Assembly (NCBI GenBank): GCA_020048595.1
Contig: JAIFMH010000011.1
Span: 1 to 13,884 of the forward strand
DNA: 13,884 bases
Reading direction: 5' to 3'
Source: Bacteroidota bacterium
GTDB taxonomy: Bacteria; Bacteroidota; Bacteroidia; Bacteroidales; UBA4417
The first letter of the stretch is position 1; every line of letters begins with the position of its first letter. Below, piece by piece: positions 1 through 6,816 of the stretch. The notes beneath the pieces are model-generated. The model made no database searches, had not been told where the DNA came from, and worked only from the letters and a program-made list of their open reading frames with translations. The translations under genes and the position numbers were made by a program.

Positions 1-506
1 GTGAGTTTCTGGATATGATGCCCTACTTCATGAGCAATAACATACGCTTGTGCAAAATCACCGGCAGCCCCGAATTTGCTGCCTAATTCATCAAAAAAGG
101 AAAGGTCGAGATATACTTTTGAATCGGCTGAACAATAAAAAGGTCCGGTTGCTGCTCCTGCATAACCACAAGCCGACTCAACAGATCCGCTAAACAAAAC
201 AAGTTTTGGATTTACATATTCAAGTCCATTTTCGCCGAAAAGCTGTTTCCAGACATCTTCAGTACTTGCCAAAACTACCGAGGCCATATCAGCCAGCGAA
301 TCTTCATGGGGAGTGGTTTCCCGGCTAACGGCATTTCCCTGGTCACCAACCTGCATGGTCTGTAAAATATCAGATGGGTCTTTTCCCAGAAAGAACATCA
401 CTACAGCAATAATTGTAATGATCCCGCCGCCGGCAAATGCCGCGGGTTTCCCTATTTTACGTCGGTCATCTACATTATCACTCCTACGTTGATTCAGCCA
501 TTTCAT
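1..506 (-). CDS. YpfJ-type neutral zinc metallopeptidase (N-terminal part, cut by window edge)
   Basis: The first 168 residues of a membrane-anchored zinc metallopeptidase of the YpfJ / KPN_02809 family can be read; the rest lies before base 1. The start MKWLNQRRSDNVDDRR, rich in basic and acidic residues, is typical of the family. A membrane helix follows at about residues 22-41, then a soluble domain with Cys113 and Cys125 and the zinc motif HEVGHH at residues 159-164 (His159, Glu160, His163 as ligands and catalytic acid). The start at 506 is the only sensible one, since an ATG just upstream is in another frame and stops at once. No Shine-Dalgarno is visible. The gene diverges from the one at 927. 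The physiological substrate of this family is not known to me. Family assignment is firm; function beyond peptidase is not. Confidence 0.9.
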   Translation of the reverse strand, partial: MKWLNQRRSDNVDDRRKIGKPAAFAGGGIITIIAVVMFFLGKDPSDILQTMQVGDQGNAVSRETTPHEDSLADMASVVLASTEDVWKQLFGENGLEYVNPKLVLFSGSVESACGYAGAATGPFYCSADSKVYLDLSFFDELGSKFGAAGDFAQAYVIAHEVGHHIQKL

Positions 507-896
507 ACGTGCATAATTTTAGGATAAAAATACAACATTTCAATTCAAAGGAACAGCATAAGTTTATACGCTGCTGTTTTATTCTCCGACAGGTGTTTGA
601 TCATAAAAGCGAATTAGTCAACATAAATACAAAATCGTAATTTTCGTTGTAAATTAGTAACTAAGTACGACTTTGAGCGTTTTATTTATGGAAGCGTTCA
701 AAAACTGAGATATCTGTATTAAACAGCAATTTTAAAAAGAACAATGGATAAATAGTAGTTGTCTCACGATTAATTGCAAAGCTTTTGATTATTCCCTGCT
801 TCAACTTGTATATTACCAATGTGTCGGGAATTCATTATCCTAAAATCAAACAAAAAGTGAATCAGTAAATAATGACTGTTAAACTATAATTCGTTC
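507..896. other. Divergent intergenic spacer
   Basis: This AT-rich spacer lies between two divergently transcribed genes, so it must carry the promoter of the leftward peptidase. I could not find a clean TAnnTTTG box for it. A 67-codon frame at 437-640 overlaps the peptidase start and has no RBS or protein-like composition; I take it as chance. I see no RNA gene or repeat here. Confidence 0.5.
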
Positions 897-904
897 TAAT
901 TTTG
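897..904 (+). promoter_or_regulatory. Bacteroidota-type -7 box
   Basis: TAATTTTG matches the Bacteroidota sigma-factor -7 consensus TAnnTTTG. It ends 22 bases before the ATG at 927, which gives a plausible short leader. The -33 element is weak (TGTT around 877-880). Confidence 0.6.
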
Positions 905-926
905 TAGAATCCAAATCCTGATCAGC

Positions 927-2096
927 ATGATGAAACGACTTTTTATTGGTGTACTAATTATATTGTCGACAATTTCCGCCTTTACTCAGGAAGACCCTGA
1001 TTCGTTATTTTTGGTGGAAACATTCAGTTGCGAAGACGTCGCATTTGATGCTGCTAACCTGATCATGTATTTTGATGCCATTCAGGATTATGACAGTGCC
1101 AGTTTTATCCTTGATAACTGGCAGGATGTCTGTGGACAAAGCGAGCCCATACTCAGGGCACGAATCTTATTCGCTATTCATAATAATACCTTTTCTGAGG
1201 AAATGTATGATTCCACAATAATCGATCATATGTTAAATTACATGATGAGAATGGATACGTTAAGTCCGTCTTGGTTGTACAACGATTACCAGGATTATTT
1301 CGGCAATATACCCTTTAGGGGAGAATATGATTTTTTTACACAAAGCATAGCCGATGAGCTGCTGCAAGAAGTATTTTACGATCCGGCTGAGTTGCTTTTC
1401 AGTGAGTTTTATGCCAATGTTTTAACCGATCCGATTAAAGCGATACAAAAGGATACAGTCTATGCCAACACTTTACTAAGGGAATATTACTATCAGCGGG
1501 TCGACAAATACCGGTACAAGCCCGATTATCATTACAGTTTCTTCACCGGAATGTGGATCCCGTTCGATAATGCTGCTTTGCTGGGCAATCATTTTAATTT
1601 TGGTTTTCAATTTGGCCTGCGCTCAAAAAAGATGATATATAGCTTATCCATTGATGCAAAAGTTGGAAAGTCAAAAAACGAATATACATTTATGAAGGAT
1701 GGGTATTCCGAGACCACCAGCACCTTTTTGGGGATTTATTTTGGAGTGGATATTGAGAGGGAACTTATTGCATTCGGAAAAAATAAAATAAGTATGCTGG
1801 CAGGATTAGGTTATGATGGTTTCGATGCTGTAAAAGTGAATACGGAGGACGATAATCCGGATAACGATAAAAGTCATATGATCAGCTCTTTGAATACAAA
1901 TTTCGGACTTGGATACCGGCATTTTTTTACCAAGGGTGAATATATCGGATTGCAGGGCAAGTATAATGTTGTAAATTATAGTAATCCGGGTGGTACCAAT
2001 TTTTCGGGTAACACTTTAACTGTTTCACTTATTGTGGGTGGGTTTTTCAATGAAAAAAAATCAAATGCTTTGAATCAGCTGCGGTATATTGAATAA
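927..2096 (+). CDS. Exported protein with probable outer-membrane beta-barrel C-terminus, family unknown
   Basis: I do not recognise a named family. The 389-residue product begins with a signal peptide (residues 1-21, MMKRLF, a hydrophobic core, then a likely cut after AFTQ). Residues 22-200 are mostly helical-looking, acidic and rich in Tyr and Asp, with two cysteines (35 and 69) that could form a disulfide in the periplasm. From about residue 203 the sequence changes to short alternating amphipathic strands with frequent Gly, Phe and Tyr (FFTGMW, FNFGFQFG, FLGIYFGVD, MLAGLGYDG, LNTNFGLGYRHFF, LTVSLIVGGFF), the pattern of an outer-membrane barrel. The last residues (RYIE) extend past the final strand. 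A second in-frame ATG at 930 is an equal start candidate. It is a single-gene unit with its own promoter at 897 and converges on the gene at 2219. Role: unknown surface or envelope protein. Confidence 0.75.
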   Translation: MMKRLFIGVLIILSTISAFTQEDPDSLFLVETFSCEDVAFDAANLIMYFDAIQDYDSASFILDNWQDVCGQSEPILRARILFAIHNNTFSEEMYDSTIIDHMLNYMMRMDTLSPSWLYNDYQDYFGNIPFRGEYDFFTQSIADELLQEVFYDPAELLFSEFYANVLTDPIKAIQKDTVYANTLLREYYYQRVDKYRYKPDYHYSFFTGMWIPFDNAALLGNHFNFGFQFGLRSKKMIYSLSIDAKVGKSKNEYTFMKDGYSETTSTFLGIYFGVDIERELIAFGKNKISMLAGLGYDGFDAVKVNTEDDNPDNDKSHMISSLNTNFGLGYRHFFTKGEYIGLQGKYNVVNYSNPGGTNFSGNTLTVSLIVGGFFNEKKSNALNQLRYIE

Positions 2097-2218
2097 AAGG
2101 TGATGATACTGCTTAATATGCATTAAAATAGCAGAATGAAAAACCAGATATGCATCAGAAAAATGATAAGCAGCGGCTAGATTAACTATTTTTATAGTGA
2201 GCCTTGTAGTATAAAATA

Positions 2219-2875
2219 TCAGAAAAGACTGGCAATGATAGAGTCCATATTGAAAAGTCCTGCGTATAGAAATCCCTGGAAAACAAATCTCACAATTCGC
2301 GAAATGCCAAAGAACAGATAGCTTTTAAATGGATATTTCAATAAGCTTACAGCCATAACAACCATCGAAAAGGGAGAGAAAGGAAACAATGCAGACACGA
2401 TAATAAAGGCACCTCCCCATTTGCCGGCTAAATGGATATATTTTCCCAGTGCACGTTCTGAATAAGCTTTGATTCTAGGTCGTTTCGAGAGCCAGCTCCC
2501 GATCATGTACGAAAATATTCCTCCAATGTAGGAAAGCACGCCAAGTACTGTCAAAATAAGTAACGGCGAATCGAATTTAGTAGCCCATATCATAAACAGA
2601 TCAGGAGGTATCATGCCCAGGAGTGATTCTGAAACGAGGAAAGTGATCAGTATGAATGAATCCGGGAAATTCCCGGTCATATTCCGGAAGATACTGTCCA
2701 GATCGACCTGGCTTTTAATAACCAGTATTATTGGCACTACCATAACTATATACAGGGCTGCAATTTTTAATGAAGTCCACCACATATACCCATATACTCC
2801 TTTTCTTTTATTGGTATGATGGTGCCCTTTCAGCGTGAGCCAGAAGTCAGTGAAAAAGGAGTTCTTTTTGGTCAT
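2219..2875 (-). CDS. VTT/DedA-like (SNARE-associated type) integral membrane protein
   Basis: This 218-residue polytopic membrane protein has a soluble, His- and Lys-rich N-terminus (residues 1-32, including HHH at 18-20) and about five hydrophobic segments (near 35-53, 72-90, 103-127, 153-178 and 183-207). Two blocks resemble the VTT/DedA fold. One is an acidic-to-proline stretch, ESLLGMIPPDLF (83-94), like the E...P.P.. re-entrant region. The other is a GGAFIIVSALFPFSPF block (154-169), where DedA proteins have a conserved R/F...P. The canonical Arg of that second motif is not evident, so this is a divergent member. Known members affect lipid handling and membrane homeostasis (undecaprenyl-phosphate or phosphatidylethanolamine flipping); applying that here is inference. 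No Shine-Dalgarno and no clear promoter were seen. It converges with the gene ending at 2096. Confidence 0.7.
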   Translation of the reverse strand: MTKKNSFFTDFWLTLKGHHHTNKRKGVYGYMWWTSLKIAALYIVMVVPIILVIKSQVDLDSIFRNMTGNFPDSFILITFLVSESLLGMIPPDLFMIWATKFDSPLLILTVLGVLSYIGGIFSYMIGSWLSKRPRIKAYSERALGKYIHLAGKWGGAFIIVSALFPFSPFSMVVMAVSLLKYPFKSYLFFGISRIVRFVFQGFLYAGLFNMDSIIASLF

Positions 2876-3107
2876 ATTCTATTCATTATTTGAAGAATTT
2901 TTTGAACCGGTTAACAGCAGAACGGCAGTAATCCTGGAAATAACTACTGGAAAAAATAGTTAATGTTTGATCCTTATTCCTGGTATTGTTTATACTAAAG
3001 GTACAAACAAATCAACCTTTCATTCGTTTGAATCTTTTATTTTTTTAACGAAAAAAAACTGAAAATGAGCCGGGATATAATTAAAATAGCTAAAGGATTG
3101 GCTCCCG

Positions 3108-3260
3108 CTAATTTCTGTTACAGATTATCAGAGCCCCTATTACTCCGGGCACCCATGCACAGAGTGTTAACAGGAATACAATAATAATAGAGCCACATCC
3201 CTTATCAATTACGGCAAGGGGCGGGAAAATGATACATAGGATAACGCGCCAGATCGACAT
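3108..3260 (-). CDS. YqaE/Pmp3-family small membrane protein
   Basis: A 50-residue frame encodes a complete YqaE/Pmp3-type proteolipid. After MSIWRVIL comes the family signature IIFPPLAV (residues 10-17). A DKGCGS loop (19-24) separates the two membrane helices (about 4-18 and 25-46), and the second helix carries the hallmark WVPGVIGAL (36-44). Length and both motifs match the usual 50-60 residues. Family members sit in the cytoplasmic membrane and in yeast influence membrane potential and salt tolerance; the bacterial role is poorly defined. The gene stands alone. A damaged copy of its N-terminus lies 1.7 kb away at 4918-4965. Downstream, GAGCC/GGCTC arms followed by a T-rich stretch (about 3050-3107) may act as a weak terminator. 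No Shine-Dalgarno is visible. Confidence 0.88.
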   Translation of the reverse strand: MSIWRVILCIIFPPLAVIDKGCGSIIIVFLLTLCAWVPGVIGALIICNRN

Positions 3261-3485
3261 GAAAACAGATAGTAAGTGTATGTGTTTAAAAATGAAACAG
3301 AAAAATGCTTCACGAAATTACTTAAAATAGTATTAGGATTTCACTTAAGGAGGTATATGTTTCCTGAAGTATTGATAAAACTTTAAAATCCTGATAATGA
3401 TTAAAAAAAAATACAGCTTTTAAGAGAGATTAAGAGAAAAAGCATACTTGAGTTGTCACCCTGAGAGGTCTTTATAAACAGGGGA
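3261..3485. other. Spacer between YqaE-type gene and subtilase terminator
   Basis: I see no gene here. A good AAGGAGG at 3347-3353 precedes an ATG by only three bases and opens a nine-codon frame, too short and too close to be convincing. The side next to 3260 presumably carries the leader and promoter of the YqaE-type gene, but no clear TAnnTTTG box was found. Confidence 0.4.
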
Positions 3486-3520
3486 AAAACAAAAACCTGC
3501 CTTGCGAAAGCCTGGCAGGT
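3486..3520 (-). terminator. Rho-independent terminator of the subtilase gene
   Basis: Read on the minus strand, ACCTGCC (3520-3514) pairs with GGCAGGT (3501-3495). Two further G:C pairs lie inside the stem after a small internal loop, and the hairpin is followed directly by TTTTTGTTTTT. It lies about 80 bases after the subtilase stop. On the plus strand the hairpin is followed by CTTTGTTTT, so it may work in both directions. Confidence 0.8.
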
Positions 3521-3600
3521 CTTTGTTTTAACGGTTTCACATTGTCATGTAAGGCAAATCAGAAACTATTTAAACAGGTAATTTTTAAGTGCAGTTAAAA

Positions 3601-4785
3601 TTAATTGTGTGCAATAAGATCTGGATTCCCGTCAGGGTCACCAATCACAGTACCACTTGTTTTTACAGTACCTAAAAGCAAAAGTCCACACACATGCGGG
3701 GCCGCCATTGAGGTTCCGCTTAATGTTGCATAAGCGCCACCTTTATAAGTTGAATAAATGCTGCTTCCAGGTGCGCAGTAATCAACAGGCGGATTGCCAA
3801 AATTAGAGTAGGAAGCCCATTTATCTCCGGTTGCCATGGCAGAAACAGTGTAAATACCGACGCCGTTTACTCTGGCTGGGGATACATTATTGGCATTCTG
3901 CGATTCGTTACCGGCAGCCAGGGAAACTTTAATTCCTTTTGCAGCCAATCTAAGTATAGCTTCATCAAGTGGCACATAACCCGGTCCACCCAGACTCATG
4001 TTTGCAGCATCACCCGATAGAGCCTTTAATGCAACAAAGTCAACACCTGCAATAATAACCGAATAAGCACCTGAGCCTCTTCGGTCGAGAACTTTAACAG
4101 GTACAACAGTAGCACCGGCTGCAACTCCAATAACACCTATATCGTTATCTTTAGCTGCAACAATACCGGCACAATGGGAGCCATGTCCATTATCGTCGTC
4201 AGCAATTTGTGTATTAGCTATAAAGTTATAGCCCTTGGTTGTACTTACTGTTAAATCGGGATGATCAAGGTCAATACCGGTATCTATGATCCAGGCTGTC
4301 TTTCCTATTCCACTGATTGATCCACCTATACGGGTAATACCCCAGGGAGTACTTTCAGCGACTGGAGCTGGTGCTGGTTTAGCTAAAATGGATGGCAGTT
4401 TGAGCGTTACCATCATATCGGGATAAACGCCTTTTACTCCTTCAGCTTGTTGTAACCTTGCGGCTTCAGTACTATTCATTTCAACTGCTATGCCACGCAC
4501 TGCACTGCTGTAAACAAAATCAGGCTCCCTGTAAGGTAGCTGAACAGCAGCAAAAATATTTCGGGTAGTCTGACGTACTGCTTCAGCGCTGACTTTTTCG
4601 CCTGCTGCAGCTGATTTTAATAATCCCTGGTCTTCAAACAAAACAACATACTTCCCTTCAATAACCTGGGATGTAGAAGCAACCAAATCTGTTTCCGGAT
4701 TTTCAATTTTTACAGTTTCTTTCCTTTCGCAGGAGATAAAAACGAGAACTGACATCGCTGCCAGCGAGAGTAAAAGTTTTTTCAT
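3601..4785 (-). CDS. Subtilisin-like serine protease (S8) lipoprotein with I9 propeptide
   Basis: The 394-residue preproprotein has a lipoprotein signal (MKKLLLSLAAMSVLVFISC, lipobox VFISC, Cys19). An inhibitor-I9-type propeptide spans about 41-128 (begins GKYVVLF, ends GVKGVYPDMMV), followed by a Pro/Ala linker (131-146). The subtilase domain is complete: Asp168 in WIIDTGIDLDHPDL, His201 in DDDNGHGSHCAGI, oxyanion Asn293 in LAAGNES and catalytic Ser359 in LSGTSMAAPHV. It ends shortly after the domain (GDPDGNPDLIAHN) with no secretion or sorting domain, so it probably stays lipid-anchored at the envelope and processes peptides or proteins after self-cleavage of the propeptide. The gene has its own promoter and terminator. 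The catalytic assignment is certain; substrates are unknown. Confidence 0.95.
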   Translation of the reverse strand: MKKLLLSLAAMSVLVFISCERKETVKIENPETDLVASTSQVIEGKYVVLFEDQGLLKSAAAGEKVSAEAVRQTTRNIFAAVQLPYREPDFVYSSAVRGIAVEMNSTEAARLQQAEGVKGVYPDMMVTLKLPSILAKPAPAPVAESTPWGITRIGGSISGIGKTAWIIDTGIDLDHPDLTVSTTKGYNFIANTQIADDDNGHGSHCAGIVAAKDNDIGVIGVAAGATVVPVKVLDRRGSGAYSVIIAGVDFVALKALSGDAANMSLGGPGYVPLDEAILRLAAKGIKVSLAAGNESQNANNVSPARVNGVGIYTVSAMATGDKWASYSNFGNPPVDYCAPGSSIYSTYKGGAYATLSGTSMAAPHVCGLLLLGTVKTSGTVIGDPDGNPDLIAHN

Positions 4786-4850
4786 GTCATTAAGTTTAGA
4801 TTAATAAATTAAGATGAATTGTGGGTAATAAATTATATTGGTACTGACAT

Positions 4851-4858
4851 CAAATATA
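4851..4858 (-). promoter_or_regulatory. Bacteroidota-type -7 box for the subtilase gene
   Basis: On the minus strand this reads TATATTTG, a full match to TAnnTTTG. It lies 65 bases before the subtilase ATG, predicting a leader of about 55-60 bases. The -33 region has only a TTTAAC-like sequence. Confidence 0.55.
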
Positions 4859-4917
4859 ATAAATAAATACATTTGTTAAAAAAATGTTAAATTTATTTTT
4901 TTTTATCTAATTGAATG

Positions 4918-4965
4918 AGCAAGCGGCGGGAAAATGATTCACAGTATTCTCCTCCAGATCGCCAT
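4918..4965 (-). pseudogene. Relic of a second YqaE/Pmp3 gene (N-terminal half only)
   Basis: Read from the ATG at 4965 leftwards, the codons give MAIWRRIL, then a TGA stop, then IIFPPLA. This aligns position for position with MSIWRVIL-C-IIFPPLA of the intact gene at 3108-3260; the Cys9 TGT codon has become TGA. After LA the similarity ends in an AT-rich run, so the loop and second helix are lost. Leader bases also agree in part (AAACAGAT and TGTGTTTA words occur just upstream of both ATGs), which suggests a duplicated gene copy that has decayed. It sits between the divergent subtilase and the 5128 gene. Confidence 0.75.
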
Positions 4966-5015
4966 AACAACTCTTTAAAAACAGATTGTGTTTATAAAAT
5001 CGAAAAAAATTAATT

Positions 5016-5059
5016 ATTGACCAGGTAACTAAGAACTGGAATGTTATTACCTGGTCAAT
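5016..5059. repeat. Perfect 13-bp inverted repeat (hairpin or operator)
   Basis: ATTGACCAGGTAA (5016-5028) is the exact reverse complement of TTACCTGGTCAAT (5047-5059), with 18 bases between. The right arm ends 57 bases before the -7 box of the 5128 gene. Read on the minus strand the hairpin is followed by AATTAATTTTTTT, which looks like a terminator, but no gene on that strand precedes it. It could therefore be the orphan terminator of the decayed locus, or a binding site controlling the rightward operon. Confidence 0.6.
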
Positions 5060-5115
5060 GACAGGGTTTAGAAAGAAAAAAAACAAAATAAAGTAAAAGG
5101 ATTCAAATATGCGTC

Positions 5116-5123
5116 TATCTTTG
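5116..5123 (+). promoter_or_regulatory. Bacteroidota-type -7 box immediately before the 5128 gene
   Basis: TATCTTTG is a full TAnnTTTG match ending only four bases before the ATG at 5128. A transcript starting the usual few bases downstream would be leaderless or nearly so, or would use the in-frame ATG at 5179. The -33 element is poor. Confidence 0.6.
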
Positions 5124-5127
5124 ATGT

Positions 5128-5520
5128 ATGCAAAGTCGAAAAGACAATAGTGATAATTATTTGAGCAGTGCTCTGTTTATGGCTCTGTTCTTTATTTTCA
5201 TTTGTGCTTTTGCGAAAAATAATGATCCTCCTGTTACCAGGTATTCCCATTATAAATCAGTATCCGAAAATCGTATTTCTGTTATTGCGTTAAATGATGC
5301 ACAGCAGTATTCAACGCCTAAAAACATAATACGTTGCATCGAAAACACAGATCTCAAACTACAAAGTGGTTTTTATAAAACAATCCACGATGACAGATCG
5401 ATACATCACACATTACTTTTCCTTCAGAAATCAGAACTCCTGATAAAACCTGTTATACTTCTCAGGTTGTATTACCAGTATCACTCCGTTGATACTGACG
5501 ACTTGCCCGTTTTAAGTTAA
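5128..5520 (+). CDS. Small membrane-anchored protein of unknown function, first gene of a probable two-gene operon
   Basis: I do not recognise this 130-residue protein. It has a polar N-terminus (MQSRKDNSDNYL), one hydrophobic segment at about residues 13-30 that is either an uncleaved anchor or a signal peptide, and a polar remainder predicted to lie outside the cytoplasm. That part has a single Cys (in RCIENTD), a His-rich patch (IHDDRSIHH) and a Leu-rich segment (LLIKPVILLRLYYQY) before the acidic end DTDDLPVLS. A promoter box lies directly in front, which supports a real gene. An alternative start at 5179 would give a shorter protein with a compact signal sequence. The SecD-like gene starts 75 bases downstream on the same strand with no terminator between them, so the two are probably co-transcribed. 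Confidence 0.6.
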   Translation: MQSRKDNSDNYLSSALFMALFFIFICAFAKNNDPPVTRYSHYKSVSENRISVIALNDAQQYSTPKNIIRCIENTDLKLQSGFYKTIHDDRSIHHTLLFLQKSELLIKPVILLRLYYQYHSVDTDDLPVLS

Positions 5521-5595
5521 ACTCCGAACCTTTTAATTCATTTTTTTGCCCTTTCATATGGAAGAGGCATGGTTTTAACTTAAAATTTAATTGTC

Positions 5596-6453
5596 ATGAA
5601 ATCAATACTATATTCAATGATTGCAATTCTATTCTTTGGAATAATTGCAACTGGCTTTGTAAACAAGCCACAAACACATACTATTCTCATTCAGTCAGAT
5701 GATAGTAAAATATCAACGCTTACTCTTTCTCAATCAGCCGATATTATTACTAAAAGGTTGCAAACATTTAGCATGGAGAAATTTGAGATTAAAATAATCT
5801 CAGGTAAAAACCAGATCCAGGTTGTGTTATCAGGTCATCAGGATCTGAAAGTTGCAGAAAGTCTTATCACCCAAAAAGGCAGACTTGAATTTTATGAAGC
5901 CTATAATTATCACGACCTGATTCAGCTTTTAAAGGGTGACAGTACTTTAGTAAAACACCTTCCTGCCGGCCAACATTTTGAATCATCACCAAACATAGGT
6001 TGTACCTCGGCAGCTGAAATGAATTCATTTGTTACGTACCTGAACTCTTTTGGCATTGGTGACAAATGTAAGTTTGCCTGGAGTAATTTTTTCGGTGAGC
6101 CTGATGTTTGTCTTTATGCATTGCGTATTGAAAAGGAGAATCTCATCCCATTAACAGGCAATGATATTCAGAGTTTTGAAGTGAAATATGATTCGGCCAG
6201 GCAAACTGATAACATTGTGTTTAAATTTAAAACACCGGCAGTAAAAGTTTGGGCCGATGTAACGAAACGTAATGTTGGCAGGGCTATTGCTATTGTAATG
6301 GATAACAATGTGCTTTATGCCCCTGTTGTAAGAGATGAAATTAGTGGAGGGAATTGTGAGATCTCGGGAGACTTTACTCATGACCAGGTACAATATATTG
6401 CAGCAATAGGATCCAGCGGGGAACTACCGGTAAGTTTTACGGTTTTGAAATAA
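5596..6453 (+). CDS. Free-standing SecD P1-like periplasmic domain protein
   Basis: The 285-residue product has a signal peptide or anchor (residues 5-22) followed by a sequence that parallels the large periplasmic (P1) domain of SecD. ADIITKRLQTFSMEKFEIK (48-66) and NQIQVVLSG (72-80) match the SecD region that normally reads as a repeat of ISxRLxxFGV...I.V.LPG. GRLEFYEAY (95-103) matches its QLEFR strand. RAIAIVMDNNVLYAPVVRDEISGGNCEISGDFT (229-261) matches the ...LDG.V..AP.I...I.GG...ISG.FT block that closes P1. The protein stops at ELPVSFTVLK, exactly where SecD would enter its second membrane helix, so the channel part is absent. Residues 104-180 are a divergent head with Cys136, 158 and 172. 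It cannot by itself act as a proton-driven Sec motor; a chaperone-like or binding role is inference. It probably belongs to an operon with the 5128 gene and ends at a strong terminator. Confidence 0.82.
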   Translation: MKSILYSMIAILFFGIIATGFVNKPQTHTILIQSDDSKISTLTLSQSADIITKRLQTFSMEKFEIKIISGKNQIQVVLSGHQDLKVAESLITQKGRLEFYEAYNYHDLIQLLKGDSTLVKHLPAGQHFESSPNIGCTSAAEMNSFVTYLNSFGIGDKCKFAWSNFFGEPDVCLYALRIEKENLIPLTGNDIQSFEVKYDSARQTDNIVFKFKTPAVKVWADVTKRNVGRAIAIVMDNNVLYAPVVRDEISGGNCEISGDFTHDQVQYIAAIGSSGELPVSFTVLK

Positions 6454-6466
6454 ATTATAAGTAGGA

Positions 6467-6504
6467 AGAAGCCTGTCTCATTGTGAGGCAGCTTCTTTTC
6501 TTTT
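6467..6504 (+). terminator. Rho-independent terminator of the SecD-like operon
   Basis: AGAAG-C-CTGTCTC (6467-6479) pairs with GAGGCAG-CTTCT (6485-6496). This is a 12-bp stem with one bulged C and one T-G pair, a five-base loop and a following TTTCTTTT. It lies 13 bases after the stop at 6453. Confidence 0.88.
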
Positions 6505-6816
6505 ATTTCGTCTTTATTTTCGGTTATATGGAACGTACCTAAATGCTTTGGCCGAGCTGAAACTCTTATTCATAAACCATTGATCAAACAGCAAACCATA
6601 AATATCAGCAAAGTGATAATATAAAATGTAAACACTTGATATTGAGCAAAAAATGTCGTATTTTTAGCATGAGATTATGTAAGGACCTTTTAGGTATTCA
6701 CCTCCACGTTTGCTATATAATTCTGATTTTATCTTCGCAAAACTAACAAAGGTTTTGTACGTCAATCCCACCTTAAAAGTATTAATCTGTTTAACTTTTA
6801 AAAAAGGAGGTTGAAA
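6505..6816 (+). promoter_or_regulatory. Spacer and long leader upstream of the TPR gene, with two candidate promoters
   Basis: There is no gene here. Two promoter candidates fit the Bacteroidota pattern with one mismatch each: TTG at 6636-6638 with TATTTTTA at 6659-6666, and TTTG at 6709-6712 with TATCTTCG at 6730-6737. They predict leaders of roughly 145 and 75 bases. I see no riboswitch motif. A clear Shine-Dalgarno, AGGAGG at 6805-6810, ends the leader; it is unusually strong for this window and sets the start of the next gene. Confidence 0.45.

Noticed and set aside
2097..2218. Possible terminator CTGCT/AGCAG between the convergent genes ending at 2096 and 2219
   Set aside because: The stem is only five pairs plus a weak inner TAAT/ATTA, with no T-run directly after it.
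2613..2819. 68-codon plus-strand frame
   Set aside because: Lies fully within the VTT/DedA-like gene on the other strand, which has clear membrane-protein character.
3347..3386. AAGGAGG followed by a nine-codon ATG frame
   Set aside because: Spacing of three bases to the ATG is too short and the peptide is tiny with no regulatory context downstream.
5068..5250. 60-codon minus-strand frame over the promoter of the 5128 gene
   Set aside because: It overlaps the plus-strand promoter, inverted repeat and coding start, with no RBS or family likeness.
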